From: Carettochelys insculpta
Taxonomy: Eukaryota; Chordata; Testudines; Carettochelyidae
Length of the DNA stretch: 64,000 bases
NCBI RefSeq assembly: GCF_033958435.1
Contig: NC_134137.1
Location: 173,613,501-173,677,500, forward strand
Reading direction: 5' to 3'
The notes under the pieces were generated by a model, which had not been told where the DNA came from, did no database searches, and was given only the letters and a program-made list of their open reading frames with translations. This document shows positions 12,778-27,900 of this stretch, piece by piece. Position 1 is the first letter of the stretch; each line of letters starts with the position of its first letter. The position numbers and the translations under genes were made by a program.

Positions 12778-12928
12778 ATGACCCCTGGAAACAAATTCAA
12801 GAACTCTGAACTGATATTATTGTGTGAATGGAAAGAATGCCTTTTTGTAGGAAAACACATGGAGGAATTTTGTGATCATGTTGCAGAACACATGAAAGTG
12901 TATGAACAACATCCTGTGGAAGGAACAG
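12778..12928 (+). CDS. HINFP-like: HINFP-like coding exon 1 (finger 1)
   Basis: This exon encodes residues 1-50 and one base of codon 51. Finger 1 is C16-x4-C21-x12-H34-x3-H38. The donor is ACAG|gtaatt. The ATG follows an in-frame TAA (12772-12774) and has G at -3. A 5'UTR acceptor is possible at 12766 or 12775. Confidence 0.88.
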
Positions 12929-15900
12929 GTAATTTTCATTACACTGATAATGTTGCAGCTTTGAAGATTTTTGTACTCTGATCCTGATCTTGAAAGTATC
13001 ACTGGGCTGATAGAATGCAGTCAGTGAGACTCCATGGATGTGTCTACAGTAGGAACTGACTTCGAATTGAGGTGCTACTTTGAAGTAGCCTGCAGAAAGT
13101 CTACATAGGTTTTCCCTGACAGTAAGGGAGCCCAATTTCCAAGTCCTTACCTAATTCCTGGGAATGGAGTAGTGCCCTAACTTCGAAGTAGGGTGTGTGT
13201 AGATGCTCAACTTCAAAGTTATTTCTGTAGTGTAGACATTGCTCATGTGTGTGCTGGTGGCTACCTGCAGTTTCTTGCAGGACTGGAGCTTATATTTGTT
13301 TTTTTCTTTGTATCCAATATTTCTGGGGTTTTTTTTGTTTTTGTTTTTTATTTTTGGGTAAAAAAGAGATGTAGTACTAAAATATTAATGTAAATGAAAT
13401 AATGAATCAGAAGTTTAAACTCAAATTTCTTCTTGAATCAGGGCTAAAGTGTTATTTTAATTTGTTGTCTCATAAAGAAATCTTAGATTTCTGGAACTTA
13501 AAATTTCTAATTTTAAGGTAGAGCTTGGAATAATTAATTTAGAGAAACTTCCCCCTTGTTGAAACTTGACTGTGGTAAATAAACAGTATTTACTTGCTGT
13601 TCTTCTATATCTTACACCTTCTAATGGTGTTGCAGTTACAGGAAAAAGCTGTATCCCACAGAAAATTGTAAGCAGTCTGCTTAGACCATAATAGCAATGA
13701 TATAGAAGATATTTTTAATATCACTGTTGTAGTGCTTATGAATCCTGGTGTTTATTCTTAATACTATTTTTGCATGTTTAATTGCTGGTGTAGATTGAAT
13801 TTAATTAAAGGTGTAGTAAATGAAAAGTAAAACAGAATCAACATCAACAATATGGCTCCACTATCCAGATTGATGATATTTTAGCTCATACATAAGTGAA
13901 AAGCTAACTTTTACAGAATTCTGTATTGGTCCTCTGAAACCACTGAGCTTGCCCTGGCTTGCTTTGGTACTCCAGAATAAATAATTCTGTGAGGTTATGG
14001 CTGTGTAATACCTACTGGGCAATAGACCCTTAAGTAATTCCAGCATTAACTTTTGGGTTTTTCTTATTGCATGGGCCCCCTGCTGCAGTGTATCTGTTTC
14101 ACTTTGGGCAGATCCTTGCAGCCACAAGGAGTCCATTTCAAATTTAGAACCTCTGACAAATTACTGGATTGGAACAAGTAGACAACACAGCGTGATGACA
14201 CTGTGAATGCCTGCAAGGTAAAAATGCCTAATATAGAAACTGTCTGCTCAGCATTCTTAAGTGGTCTTTTGAATTTAAGACTTGTACTGTCAAAAAAAAA
14301 AAAAGCGTGCAACACTCAAATATCGAAACCAAAATTATCTGAAACTCTTTTATCAGAAATAATTATAGCTCTTCTTGCTGTGCCTTAGCATTTCCTTTGT
14401 TTCCATACTTATTCACTATGTCCATTACATTTGGATAATCCAGTTTGTACTATATCACTAACTACTCAGGTTCCAGAAAGACTGTTGAATAATTAAAAGT
14501 TTAGTTGATTGTTTAACAGGTTGGAGTACAAACTGATTGTAGGCCTCTTGCTTTGTTAAATTTAAAAACACAATTAAGATTTTGGAGCAAAGACTGTCAT
14601 TTGCTGAAAGTCCAAAGCCTAATAATCAGGCCTCACATCTTCACACATTTCCACACTATCACGGGAGGGAAGGGATAGCTCAGTGGTTTGACCATTAGCT
14701 GCCTTAACCCAGGGTTGTGAGCTCAGTCCTTGAGGAGGCTGTTTAGGGATTGGGGCGAATAGATGTCAGTGATGGGGCTTGGCCCTGCTAAGAGAGCAGG
14801 GAACTGGACTAGATGATATATCCCAAGGTCCTTTCCAGTTCTAGGAGATGTGTATCTCCAGTTATAAAAAATTGCATGCAGTGTTCTTGTGGCCATGTTG
14901 GTCCAAGGGTATTACAGAGATGAGGATATTACTCCATCTAGCTTGCCTTTGTAATGCAGTAAACTCTCTTTTATTCAGTATGCATTCAACCAGAACTCTC
15001 AGATGACTAATACAAACGTGCCACTTTCCCCCAGCCCCATCACTGCTGGAGTTCCCACAGTCCCGACTAGCTTCCCAAAGCCTCCAGCATTCTCCCGTGC
15101 CCTGGCCAGCTTCCCAGCCCTGGTGCTGCCAGCGTTACTCCAGCCCCAGAGTTGCTGGCTTCCCAGCCTCAAAGCTGCTGGTGTTCCCCCATGCGGCTTC
15201 CTAGCCTCAGCACTGCCGATACTACCCTGGCCCCGGTGCTGCTGGCCTTTCCTTATCCCAGGGGTCTGCAACCAAAATAGCAAGAAGAGACATTTTTTTC
15301 AAATTCAGTTACAAAATCAACAGAGTGATAGCCATGTTAGTTACAAAAATCAGTCCTTCAAGAGTTGCAATGCAGGTGAATATGAGACAATCCTTAATCA
15401 ATAACGGCAAGCTATACTTTTTGTCACTCCTGTTTTAAGAACAGCACTCACACAATGATTTGTACCATTTATAAAGTTAAATTACCACATCTCCAGGCTT
15501 TATGGGCCTTAGGCCCCAAATGCCCCCATCCCCAGGTTTAATCCGTCTCAGCCCCAACCCCACCCCATGGGCTTAACCGCCCTGAGCCCCAACCTCTCTC
15601 CCCATGCCCCCAGTCTTAACCCTTCTCAGCCCCAACGTGTGCGCCTGCCGTCCCCAGGATTAACTCGCCTCAGCACATGCAGCTCCTCTGCAGTCGCCCT
15701 GCCATGTCCTCCGCCTCCTCAGCATGGCTGCATGGCTCGGGCAGGGGCAGGCTTGGCCGCACCTTCCCCCCCAGCTCTGCTGCCAGCTTAGATTTCCACC
15801 CATGTAGGGCGGCTCTCTGCCCTGTTGGCTTTCACTTCAGGGGCTCCCTGCCCTGCCGCAACTGACTACGCAGTGGCTGCAGAGGCTGCCGCCACTTAAA

Positions 15901-18900
15901 CAAAAAACCTTAAATTCAATTGGTTTAACAGTGGGCAACTGAATTCAGGTATTTTGTTCAAGCAGCAGTGGCCTCTGGAGCTGCAAGTGGCTCATTAAAG
16001 AGCCTCATGCAGCTACGAAGCCACAGATTGCCAACCCTTGCCCTAGCCCCGAAGCTGCTGGCATTAACCTGGCCCTAGGGCTCTTGGCTTCCCAACTCCA
16101 GAACTGCTGGCATGCCCCTGGCCTCAGACAACATTACCTCGGTTCAGGCGCTGCTGGCATTTCCCCAGGCCTGGCGCTGCTGGTGTTCCTCTAGCACCAC
16201 TCAGGGATCCCGTAGCTGTGCCTCTCGTGAGCGCTGCCTGTGCCTTCCCAGCTGCTCTCTGTTAACTGGCACATTTGCATATCTGGCAACCTCCTGGTCC
16301 CGGGGATGCTGGACATAAAAGTGTTTACTGTAGTAATCAGTAACATGTTTAGCAATGGAGAACCAGTAAGTAGCTGTTACGCAGACATTCTAGGCCCAGT
16401 GCTCTCTTTCTGGGGACAATTCCAGTTATTAACTTTTTGGTAATAGTAGAATTATCTGAGTTTTGAGAAAGTGAAATATCTTGTTCATTGCTAAGTCTTA
16501 ATTTTTTGGATACCTAATTATCTGAACATAACCTTTATCCATGACAATACAAGTTTTATTTATAGTTCACTAGATCATCATCTACAATGTAAGTAACAGT
16601 TATCTTTGAGTACGTTCTTGAAGATTGTCACACATAATCTCTAATGTGAGACACCATTCCATGAAACTTTTTTTTATGTATGTTTAGAAAAGTACCAGTG
16701 TTGGTGGAGAAATTGTGAATTTTTGTCTACAAGTTGGAGGGAGCTGGTCACCCATGTAAATTTTCATGGTTACCACACCAAGTTGAAATTTTTAGGCTCT
16801 CAGTTAAGGACATCACACCAAGATTGGCCAGCATGTTCCCAGAATAGTCATTACCAGAATAAGATACCAAGGATTCCAGAGATGTTCGTTTGCCATTGGG
16901 AGAATTGCAGTGTAAGTGAAGTCAATGTTATTTCCTTTCTTGTCTGCTAACTGTACCTTAATCTTCCCCAGGACCTGGAAAAGAGAGGTTTCACTACTGA
17001 TTTTTTTTTTTAATAATTTATTATTGAGTGATGTTCCTTTGCATCTTTGTTAGCAGAAATGGTAATTATTGTGATAGTTTGCCAAAGTATTTTCTTTATA
17101 TAAATACCATTTATTTTAGCATCTGCCACCAATTCGCATTAAATCCAAATAGTCTTCTTTTTGTTAGAACTAAAATGATTTCTTCTTACGACACTACTTT
17201 TTTCTGTTTTACAAGTATATCATATACAATTGTAAAGTAGCCAGAAATATTCTAAGCTAATGAAAATGCAATCAACAAGGTTAAAAGACCTATTGTGTTT
17301 ACTTTGTCTGTTTTCTTGAACAAAAATGAGACAAGACTATCTGATGGTTTCTCAGACATTTGCAGCCATTCAGTGATTCTGAAGCTGGATGGCTCAGAAT
17401 CTTTTTTAATAAGCCGTTCAGCTTTGGATCATTAGATCAAATCTGACACAGCCTGTGAGCAGCTGAAAAAATGTCAGCTTCAGACTGTTCTTTAGCGGAA
17501 TATATAAAATTAATTAGCGGTCTCCTTCCAGCACTAGTGGACAGTGCCTGCACCAAGAGTCATTTGCAATGTCGTTGTAATGATGTTGGTTGTTGAACAA
17601 GAGCTCTTCATACACTTGACAGTTTGTTTTTTTCACCATCAGAAATTGGTCCAATAAAATATATCACCTTATCTCTTTGTGTAAAGAGAACCATTACATT
17701 TTTTTCACCAGTTAATAACTTCTTTGTCAGTGCTGGTCTATGGATAGTGGCTGAATGGGTTCTGAAACTAAACTATCATTTGCCCTTACAAATATTCATC
17801 TTACAGCATCTCAGTCATCTTTGGTCCCCTGAACTCAGTTTTTGTCCATGGTTAGTGGGCATTTGTATCCTTTTGGCTGAAGCCCTTCAAAATAACACTG
17901 TGCCAGGGAAAGGATTCCTTAGGCCACGGGTAGGTAATCTGTGGCCCGTGGGCCAAATCCAGTCCACCATCCATTTTAATCCGGTCAGGGCTATCCCTAG
18001 AGGGACACTCCTCTCCTCTGCCCCAAGCTTTCTCTTTTCCCTTCCCTGCTCTGCCCCAACTCTACTTCTTCCCCAGAGCCCCTGACCCTTCTCCTGAGCA
18101 ACACTGGCTCCTGCCCTTCTGCCACCTACGATCCACCTTCCCTGAAGTAGGCAGCAGAGCAGAGTGGGTCTGGCTGTGCTGCTGCCAGGTCCTACAGCCC
18201 TCAGAGCACAGGGCAGTTGTCTTGAACAGTCCAGTGGATGGGATGGCTCAAAATATGGCCCTCATAACCCCACTATGTAGTCGGGGGGCTTGCCCTGCTC
18301 CATTTGTGCCATGGCTATGCGTAACCACAAGAAGCAGCAACTTGTCCCTGCTTTAGCTCCTGTGTGTAGGGGCAAATAGGAGGCCATGCATGATACCCCG
18401 ACCCAAAGCATTGCACCTGTAGCTCCCATTGGCTGGGAACTGCAGCCAATGGGAGCTGCAGAGACAGGGACTAGGCAGTGCACAGAGTCTACATCTGTGT
18501 AGGAGCCAAGAGGAGATATGCCGCTGCTTCTGAGAGCACCTTTGGGTAAGAGCCACCGAGAGCCTGTAGTGCTAAGCCCCTTCCTGCCCTCTGAACTCTC
18601 CATTCCAGTGCCTCTCTTGCAACCCAAAGCTTCCAGCCCTACCCAGAGCCCTTTCTCCATGTGTCACAACCTCCTGCCCTAGTTCTGATCTCCTTTCCAT
18701 CCTCCAAGTCCTTGTGCCCCGCCCCAATGCCTTCTCCTGCATCCAAACCACTGCGCCCCCACGTGGAGCCTTCATACCCTCCCGCATCCAAACCCCAATT
18801 TTGTGAGCATTCATAGCCTCAGTACAATTTCTGAACCCTAATGTGTCTCTTGGGTCAAAAGTTAGCCCATCCCTGCCTTAAGCCATGCCCTTTAAAGTGG

Positions 18901-21900
18901 GAATACTAAGAAGATAGGCTTCAGACAACCTTACTTCATTATTACCTCTTTTCAGAGATTGTTGCCTTTCTCCAGAGTGGTTTTCATGAAATTTACAAAT
19001 ATAAATCTTTGTCTCAAATGACTTAATACCAAATAAGTAAATTAAAAATAGAGATCCAGATTGAAACAAATGACTGCATGCAGAACACAAACTCTATGGC
19101 CCTTTCCGCACAGGCCACTTTCTTTGAAAGTGGCATGGTAATACACGGCCCAAAATATGCTAATGAGGTGCGGATGCAAATTCCCTGTGCGTCATTAGCA
19201 TACAGTCACATGATTTGGAGTCCAGAAATTTTTGGGAAGAAAGGGCCTCCAGAAGAAGGACTTCCTTCCAGAAGCTCCCCCGGGGCCACACTTCTACACG
19301 GCATTTTGGAGCCTGGAAGAAGGGTCTTCTGGACTCCAAATCATGTCAGCGTATGCTAATGAGGCACAGGGAATTTGCATCCATGCCTTATTAGCATATT
19401 TCGGGCTGTGTATTACCATGCCACTTTCGAAGAAAGTGGCCTGTGTAGAAACAGCCTATGAAACTCAAACAGCAGATCTCTTGTAGATAGTTTTAAGTCT
19501 ACTGAATTAAAATTAACCAAGTCCATTTCATTTCTGAAAGAGCTTTCTTTTCCCTCCCCACCACTCTTGGCCTCTCAGCCTTTCAAAGTCATGGCTTCAG
19601 GAGTCTCAGGTACCATCTCCCCTCAGATTTCAGTCACTTCTCATCTGACCATTTTTTCATTTTAAAGGTATGCTATTTCTAGCTGAGGTTATAAAAAAGT
19701 ATCCTGATTCTTCAGTGAAGTCTAGGAGATGTACTCCCAGAGGCACAAAAGTCTGCCCACCTGGAGCTCATTGCTGAACTGAAGTCAGGGTAATGTGTGA
19801 ACAAGTGGACTATCATGAGGAAATGGAATAGTTTCCATTCTCTGTACAAGAGCTATTGTCCCGTATTTCCATTACCTCCAGTATTAGATAGGGGGAATGT
19901 TATTTCCCAATTTCCTCTCTGAGGAAGTAGTATTTCACAAGCTCTTTGATCTTAGTCTGCGTAAAGGGTGACTGGATCCTGGTCTGTTAACCTAGAAGAA
20001 AGCTCATTTGTTGCTTTGGCTGTGAATTTAAAGAGATGGTGCTCATACAGTTCTTAGATTTCTGTCTTCATATAACTGCATTTCTACATCAGGTAAGACT
20101 TAATGACAGATTGATTTTAATTTGACACAACAATCTGTGTCTGTAGGGTTTTAATCACCAGCACCCAGATCTACAAAGGGCCTTAGTTGCCTAACCCCCA
20201 GATTCAGGTGCCAGGATAGCATTTTAGGGTTCACTGATTCACAAAATTTCTGCGTGGGTGCTGCCTAACTCTGGGTGCAACCTAAAGTCACTCAGGACCA
20301 AAATTTTTGCAGTAATAGTTATTCAGGTACCGATGTTTCTGCCATGGCAAGCACCTTGCTTTCTTAATGTAGGTTTTCGTGTATTGCAAGGCCAGATGGA
20401 GCCAGTGTGATCAGCTGGTCTGAAAATTATTGGTTCAAGCCCTTAATGACAATTGAACTCACAAATCCTGGTTTATAAAGCCAGTGCTCTGGCCCGTGTG
20501 CTAGAGGGTCACCATGGCATGTGCCAATCTGCTGTTATCCTGCATGTGAGCCATGGCTCGGGAAGATAAGGTGTTCCTCCAGTTAAATTGCTTGTGGGGC
20601 TCAATCCTGGAAGTGTGTTTTTTAGGCCACCAACAGGGGGCATGGGTAGGTTAAAAAAAAAAGAACCTTTATTACAGTGGGTATGGCATTCCCCCCAGCA
20701 ATTCAAGTCCCTCCTTGAACGGTAGTGATTCTTGCTCTTTTTCTGGCACAACTAATACTCAGTTATTTAAAGTGGAACAACTTGAAAGGAAGGAGTGAAG
20801 GAGATTCACATGAGAATAGTCCAGTGATTTAGAACAGGGGGTCTCAAATCCTGTCCTGCAAACCAACTCTGGCTGGAGCAGTTGCACGATCCAACCTTGA
20901 GGTACTGGGGGATTGTAGGGGGGAGATTGGCTATTACCATTCCCCAAGGTCTGCCCCTTCTTGCCCCTATAGCTCCCCATCCCAGAAGAACACAACCTCA
21001 GAGACTACAGGGGATCTAGCACAGAGCAGCAGCAGTGTTCGGGCCCCCTCGCGCTCGGAAGTGAAGTGGAAGTGCTTGCATCCCTACAGCTTCTGTTCCA
21101 GGCCCCCCATTATCTCCAAGGCTGCATCCTGGAGCACAGGATGCTATGGGGGGAGGAAGCAGGGTAGTGGCAGTAAGGAACAGTGTTTGGGGATGGTAAC
21201 AGACAGCCCGCCCCAGCCCACTGACACTCCTGTTCTAGATTGTGCAACTGCACCAGCCTGGCCTGGCCTGGCTTGGCTTGTGGGACAGGAATTTGAGACC
21301 CCTGGATTAGAACATGCTTCTGGGAAGTGACAGATTCCTGTTCAAATCCCTTTTCATTGGGCAGAAGGAAGACTTGAAATGGGTTCTCTCCCACCCAGTC
21401 CCACCATTTCTGTGCAGAGTTGGTGGCTCCAGTTTGTGGATCACAGACAGAAATAGATGCCTTCCTGCAGGCTGCAGTCCAGAATTAGGTACTTATCTCC
21501 ACAACAATTGTGTAGTTTAGATTTCCTCTCATTGGCATCTCCCACTGACTAGCTTAGGCAGATCCCTGCCTAGTAAGATGAGTTTTATGGATGGCCTTAG
21601 ATGCCTATCACTACCCATTCATTCATCTTAGACGCTTAATTCAGGCGTTGTTCTTGTGGTTTTTAGGCACCTAAGTTCCTTTGTTGATCTGGACCCAATA
21701 TGTGAACTACAGAACTACTTTCACAAACATTCATTTCTCTTCGAAGTTAAAAACGAACACAGTTATATATATCATTACTCTATCATAAGTTATAACTAAT
21801 TGTGTAGCTTCATTTGCAAGTTCCATTTCCACTGAGCCACATCACTTAACCACTTTTCCCACGGTGGTGGTTGTTTTTAAAATATGAAAGTTAACCAAAA

Positions 21901-24900
21901 AATCCTTGTCTGTATACTTACTGGAACCTATCTTGCACTTTGCAAAGTCTTTAATTTTAAAAAATACCAATAAAACTCAGACATCTCACTTTTTTTTTCA
22001 GGCCAGGAATTAAGGGCCTCCCTGGTTGTGCGTGTCATGAAACTTGTTTTGTAGAACATGTTTTGTAAAAAAAATTATGGGAGTTGTTCTGATGGGGTAG
22101 TAACTTCACTTTCAGATAACATATAATCAGTTATTATAGGTAATTGACATTTTTGTATGCTTTTCTCACTTATAAAGATGAAATAGGCCCTTTAATTTTA
22201 TTTCTGTATGTAACACTTTGCTAAATCTCTCTGTGCATGTTCAAGCATATACTTTTGTTATGAATTTATTAATTAAAACAGTGTTTCCCAACTTGGTAGT
22301 CAGGCTAGACGAGTTCAGAAAGGTGCGGTAAGATGTAAAACAAGAGAGAAGAGCAGTGGGGGCAGGGCAAGCCACTAACCTCTCCCACTAAGGGTATGTC
22401 TATACTTACCAGGGGGTCGGCATGCCATGATCAGTCTTCTGGGGATCAGTTTTGCCACATTTGTGAAGATGCAGCAAAATCAATCTCTCTGGGCTTGGGT
22501 GTTGACCCTGGTATGCCACACTGCTCACATTGGTGTAAGCCCAAAGAGGCCAGATCTACACCAGGGAAGAAAATCGAAACTGATATGTCGATTCTAACTA
22601 TGCAAATGGCGTGGCTAGAATTGCGTATCTGGGGTTGACTTTGATCCCTAGTGCAGACCAGGCCTAACATTGCAAATGTTTTCCCATAGCTCCTCCTTGA
22701 AAATCTCCCACTTTGTCGCCCAGCTTCTGTGATGGCTCCTAATTTAGCAAACTGCAGATTTAATCAATGGTATATAAGATGTCTGGCTCAGGCAGCAGCC
22801 TTTAAGCTTTTCTTCGTACAGCCACAGTTAAATCTAAAGTTTATATTGTTTATATGAGGCAATCTTTGGAAAGTCAAAAGTACTACCATGCTTCAGAAAG
22901 GTGCAGTTACACTTAAATCAAAAGTTATTGAGATGTTTAACATGCAACCAGTTTCCTCTCTGAGCAACCTGGACTAGTAATTTGCTGGTACATAAGAATG
23001 GCCATACTAGTCAGACCAAAAGGGCTAATGCCAGGTGCTCCAAAGGGAATGAAACAAACAGGTAATCATCCCCTATCATCCATTCCCAGCTTCTGACAAA
23101 AGTGGGAGAGTGTAGGAGGGAAGCATCAAGAAAGGGGGAGTAAGAAATTAGAGAAAAATCAAAGATGGGAAAAACAATTTAAAAAAACGAGAATAGGTAA
23201 AGAAAAATGGAGAGTCAGTGACAACTGTGCCAGAGCATGGTGCACTGAATGGGATGGAGAGGGCGCCTATTTACTAACCTAGGAGAAGAAAGGCTTCCAA
23301 CGAAATAAAGTTAGGACCACTGAACTAAAATAGACAGACTTCATCTTTAAGCTACTATTATCGAGGCAAATTCAGGATCTGGTATATGTGGAAGCACCTC
23401 TGGTATGTTCAAAATTCCTTCAGTAGATGAGGTACCATTACTCTGTAAATTCTGAAGAAATCACTTCTATAATTGTGTTTTGTTTCTGTCATTTGATTGC
23501 CTGCCAATACTATTCATCATCGCCATGGTTCCATTTTGTTTTCAGGGTACCTACAGCAACCCAGAATGGTTTTATAGGCATGTTGCCATGCACGCATACT
23601 CTACTGAGAAAGAAAATGTTCCAAGTAACAAGAAAGCTGTTTGTTGTCACTGGAAAGGTAGTTCACATAATAAAATAATGAACATTGCTCTGCTAATTTC
23701 ACTGCCACTATAAAATGTACTGAATGTTAGATACCTTCCCTCAACATTTTTCCAGTGATCTTAAATAAAATACTTTATATTAAATGGATTGTATTAACAG
23801 TGCCAAGTGACATGATTAAATCCTATTATGCCAGAGTCTAATTCTTCAAGGTTTCAAGCATCTTCAATTCCCTCTTGACTTCAGTGGAAGTTGAAAACCT
23901 TCAGCACCTGCAGGATTGGAGTCCTAAACTGAAGGCATGATTTTGAGCTTAGAGTAACAATATTGCTACCCTGAAACTTTTTCCTATTTTATAAGACTGC
24001 AGAAACAATAATGGGCATCACATTCTGCACATAGTGGGAACTTTGCCTATGCCAGTGATCTGCAAACTGGGGGGGGGAATGTCCCCTTAAGGCAGCATGG
24101 AGGAACATTCAAAAGGATGCACAGTGTGGCTCAGTCCAGCCCTGAATGGGGCCAGTGAAGGTCAGCTGTACAGCCCGGCTCTGCCCAGCTCCAGTCACAG
24201 TTCCTTTCTGCCTCCAGTCAAGCTCTGCCCTCATTCCTTCTCCATCTGTCCACAGGCCATGTCTGCCCATTATGCAAGCTCCTCTATCAGCCCAAGATGA
24301 TGAGTAATGGGAATGCAGGGTGCAGACAGATTCTGTTATTTGTAAGGAGAGAGGGGGTTGAGTTTGGGCACCAATGGCCTAAGTCAGAGCCCACTTTAGC
24401 CAGTGGAAATCGTTCCATTGATTTTAGTAGGCTCTTGAACAGGCTGTGCAGCACTTGCTGAGCTGAATTCTTTGTAGTGTTTGCAGTAGTAGTGGTCTGA
24501 TTTTCCTAAAAACATTTTAGTTGTGTGCGTCTACAAATCATGTAATAGTGGGTTATAAGTCTATAATATAATCTTTCCTGTTTGTACTCAAAAGACAATA
24601 TACTGCTCATGTGTAACTATTCTGTAATCTTATATAATATACATTTTTAGACTGTTCAGGAACATTTAAAGGGAAGCACAAGCTGTGGGATCACTTAAAA
24701 ACCCACACTCAGGAAAGAGTGGTGGCCTGTCCGTCTTGTGGAGTGATGTTCTCCAACAATACCAAGTTTTTCGATCATGCCAAGCGACAGGTATCAGAGG
24801 ATCGTAAGTGGATTTGCTGTATTTCTGTTTACATTTACTTAAGGGATTTACTTTTGGGCTACTTTACAATAATATCTATGTAACACCTGTTGTTTTTCAT

Positions 24901-27900
24901 AAGTGTCAGTGACATGCAGAATTGACTTTAGGAAGGGAATTAGCTTCCTCAAGCATAGAAGTACTTTTGGCTTTGCAAAGATTGCCTGGCATAAATGATT
25001 AATGGGGGAAAGACAGATGCATGTTTCATCATCATAGCTATCTGACCAACAGATGTGGATTACATTGTGAAAATGGAGATTGCCTCTGACTCCCTGCCCA
25101 TGGCTCTCAGGGTATCTGCACTCCACTAGAACAATGAAATGGCTGACTATTAGAAAAGGCTTTTAAGTGACAGAGGCAGAACTCTTACAAGAATTTGACT
25201 TAGTTTATGGAGAACAACAAGAAGTCCTGTGACACCTTATAGACTAAGAGAGATTTTGGAGCATAAGCTTTCATGGGCAAAGACCCGCTTCATCATTTGC
25301 ATCTGATGAAGCGGGTCTTTGCCCGCGAAAGCTTATGCTCCAAAATATCTGTTAGTTTATAAGGTGCCACAGGACTTGTTGTTGTTCTCGAAGATACAGC
25401 CTAACACAGCTACTTCTCTGATACTTAGATTCTGGCGTTCACTTCTGCAAGGGATTTGAATTATCATGGAACTAACTACTTTCAAAACTAAATACAATAC
25501 TCTGTTGAGCTTAGATTTTAGTCAATATGCTCTTCACTGCAACACATCCTTCTTCTCCCCGTCTTCCCCCCTCAACAAACTATAAACTTATTAGGATGTT
25601 TTTCCTACAGGCCAAGATGGAAGAGAGAGATTATTGGTTTTTTTTCAATATTTGGAAAGTGCTCAGGTACTATGGGTGCTAAGGTGATGGGGACTATATA
25701 AATATTCAAATCATAAAGCTCAGAAAACTGGTGAATTTAAAACTGTTAATAATTTTTGAACTGATTGTTGTCATGTTTGGAGTAAAATGAATCTATTACT
25801 AACGAAAATTCTGCAATTACCCTAAACCAGATTTTCTTCTGAAAAGCATTAGGCATACAAAATAATACTGAAATTGTTTCACTGCTGTGACAATTTAGTG
25901 ATCACATTTATAACTATAATCTATGTATTTTAAAAATAGATTAATAAATACCTGTTGTATCACTCACTGATCAGTTCCCATTACATTTCAGAACAAGTAT
26001 TTGTTTGTCAGAATTGTGCCAAACACTTTGCCAATGAGCGGTTACTGCGAGACCATATGAGAGGACATGGTGAGTCTGAGCTTTTTAACGTTTCCACTAA
26101 ACTATGTAGAGCAACAGTAGATAGATGATAGCATTACTATGATATCATTTCATATGTCAGCTGAGTAGGGTGACCATCCATCCTGTTTTTGGCAGGACAG
26201 CTCTGTATTTCGGGTGCTATTCAGGCGTCCCGATTTATTTTGCAGAAGGGGCCAATTGTCCTGTATTTCACAGGGTTCACTGGCTTCCCCCACCTGGTGG
26301 AGCCGGGAGTTCGGACCAGACCATGCGGTGGCTCAGCTGCCACCTGGCTTCCCCCGGTGGGGGCTGGAGCTGAGTTGGGGCTGCGAGAGTTGTAGCGGGA
26401 GCAGGGGTGAACCAGAGCTTCATTGGAGTTGGATCCGGGGCCTGGCAGCAGGGGTTGGAGTGGGAGCCGGGGTTGGAGCCAGAGCTGCGGCGGGTTGAGT
26501 GGGGCTGCTGGAGCTAGAGCCAGGGCTGTGGGGGGTTGAGCCAGGCCAGGGAGGTTGGAGCAGGAGCCTGGATCAGGGAGGGGCAGGGGTTGGAGTGGGG
26601 CTGCTGGAGCTAGGGCTGGTGAAGGTTGAGCTGGGGCCGGCGGGGGGTTTGGAGCCAGAGCCACAGCTGCGGGGGATGGGGGGGGTTTGAGAAGGGTGGG
26701 GGGGTGAAACATGGCCACAGTGGGGTTGGAGACGGAGCCACCTGGTTTCCCCGCAGCTGGGGCAGCTGGGAGCTGGACCTGTGCAGTGGTGTGGGCTGCC
26801 ACTCACAGCTTGGGGAAGCCAGGAGCTTCGCTGACAGGGTGGCAGCCCTGTTCCCTGTGCCCCAGATAGGGTGACCTTTTGGCCAGGAAGGAGTCATCCC
26901 CACCTCACATATTTGACCGGGGGAGATATGGTCACCCTACAGCTGAGAGATGCTATACAGGGACACAAGGCAATTATGATAGAGCTGTGGGGAAACAGAG
27001 TATCTGTCTGAAATATTTTTGTTCTCTTCACGTGCCCGCTTGTTTAGGACTTCCTCCTCTTGATGTCCTCACTTGATTACAAAGTTTGAATATTACATAC
27101 CTTCTTATGGTTTGCTTTCATGGGGAGGTTATTCTGGAGTAAAGTAGAGTATAAGTTAAAAATGCTAAAGCTGTTCTGGAAGAAGAGTGATCTTTCTGTA
27201 ATCTACACAAAACAAAGCAAGCAACAACCTAATCTGTCATCTGTAACAACCTAAAGTCTGACAATATTATTTATTAGGTAATGAGCTTTTGTGGGAAAGA
27301 TCCACTTCTTCACGTCTGGAGCAGTACTGAGAGAAAAAAAAGTGAACCTTACATATTTTATATTGATTTCCCATAAAAGTGTCTGATTGATTATAAAATT
27401 ACAGACTTCTTTTAACACCCCACCCACCAATGTAGATCCTGGCTACATACAGAATTGCCTGTTACATGCACTCTCACAACACTTCCACCATCGTGCCATA
27501 AAGAGGTATGAAGTATGCCTTTTTTATACTAGTTCCTGTGGCAGTGATGGGCAAACCATGGCCTGCAGACTGCGTCCTGCCTGTTACCTTTTATTCTGGC
27601 CCTCAAGCTCCTGCTGGGGAGTGGGGTCTGGGGCTTGCCCTGCTGTGCATGTATTAAGACTCAACACTGCTCCCAGAAGCAGTGGCATGTCCCCCACCCT
27701 TTGGTTCTTACACGTAGAGGCAGCCAGGGGGGTTCTGCATGCTGCCCCACATCCTAAGCAGCTCCTTCAGCAGTGCCTGCAGATGGGACAGCATGCCAGA
27801 GACAACTGCCAGCACCTTTGCTTAGGAGCTGGGTGGGGTGATGTGCTGCTGCGTCTGGGAGCTGCTTGAGGTTAGTGCTGCCTGGAGCCTATACCCATGA

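Noticed and set aside
25205..25425. Two separate SINEs inserted head to head
   Set aside because: The near-perfect direct repeat bounds the whole inverted unit and there is no TSD between the arms, so one insertion is the simpler reading.
26221..26802. 193-residue Pro/Ala-rich ORF, minus strand
   Set aside because: It comes from the GC-rich repeat inside the DNA transposon at 26166-26939. All six frames are long there.
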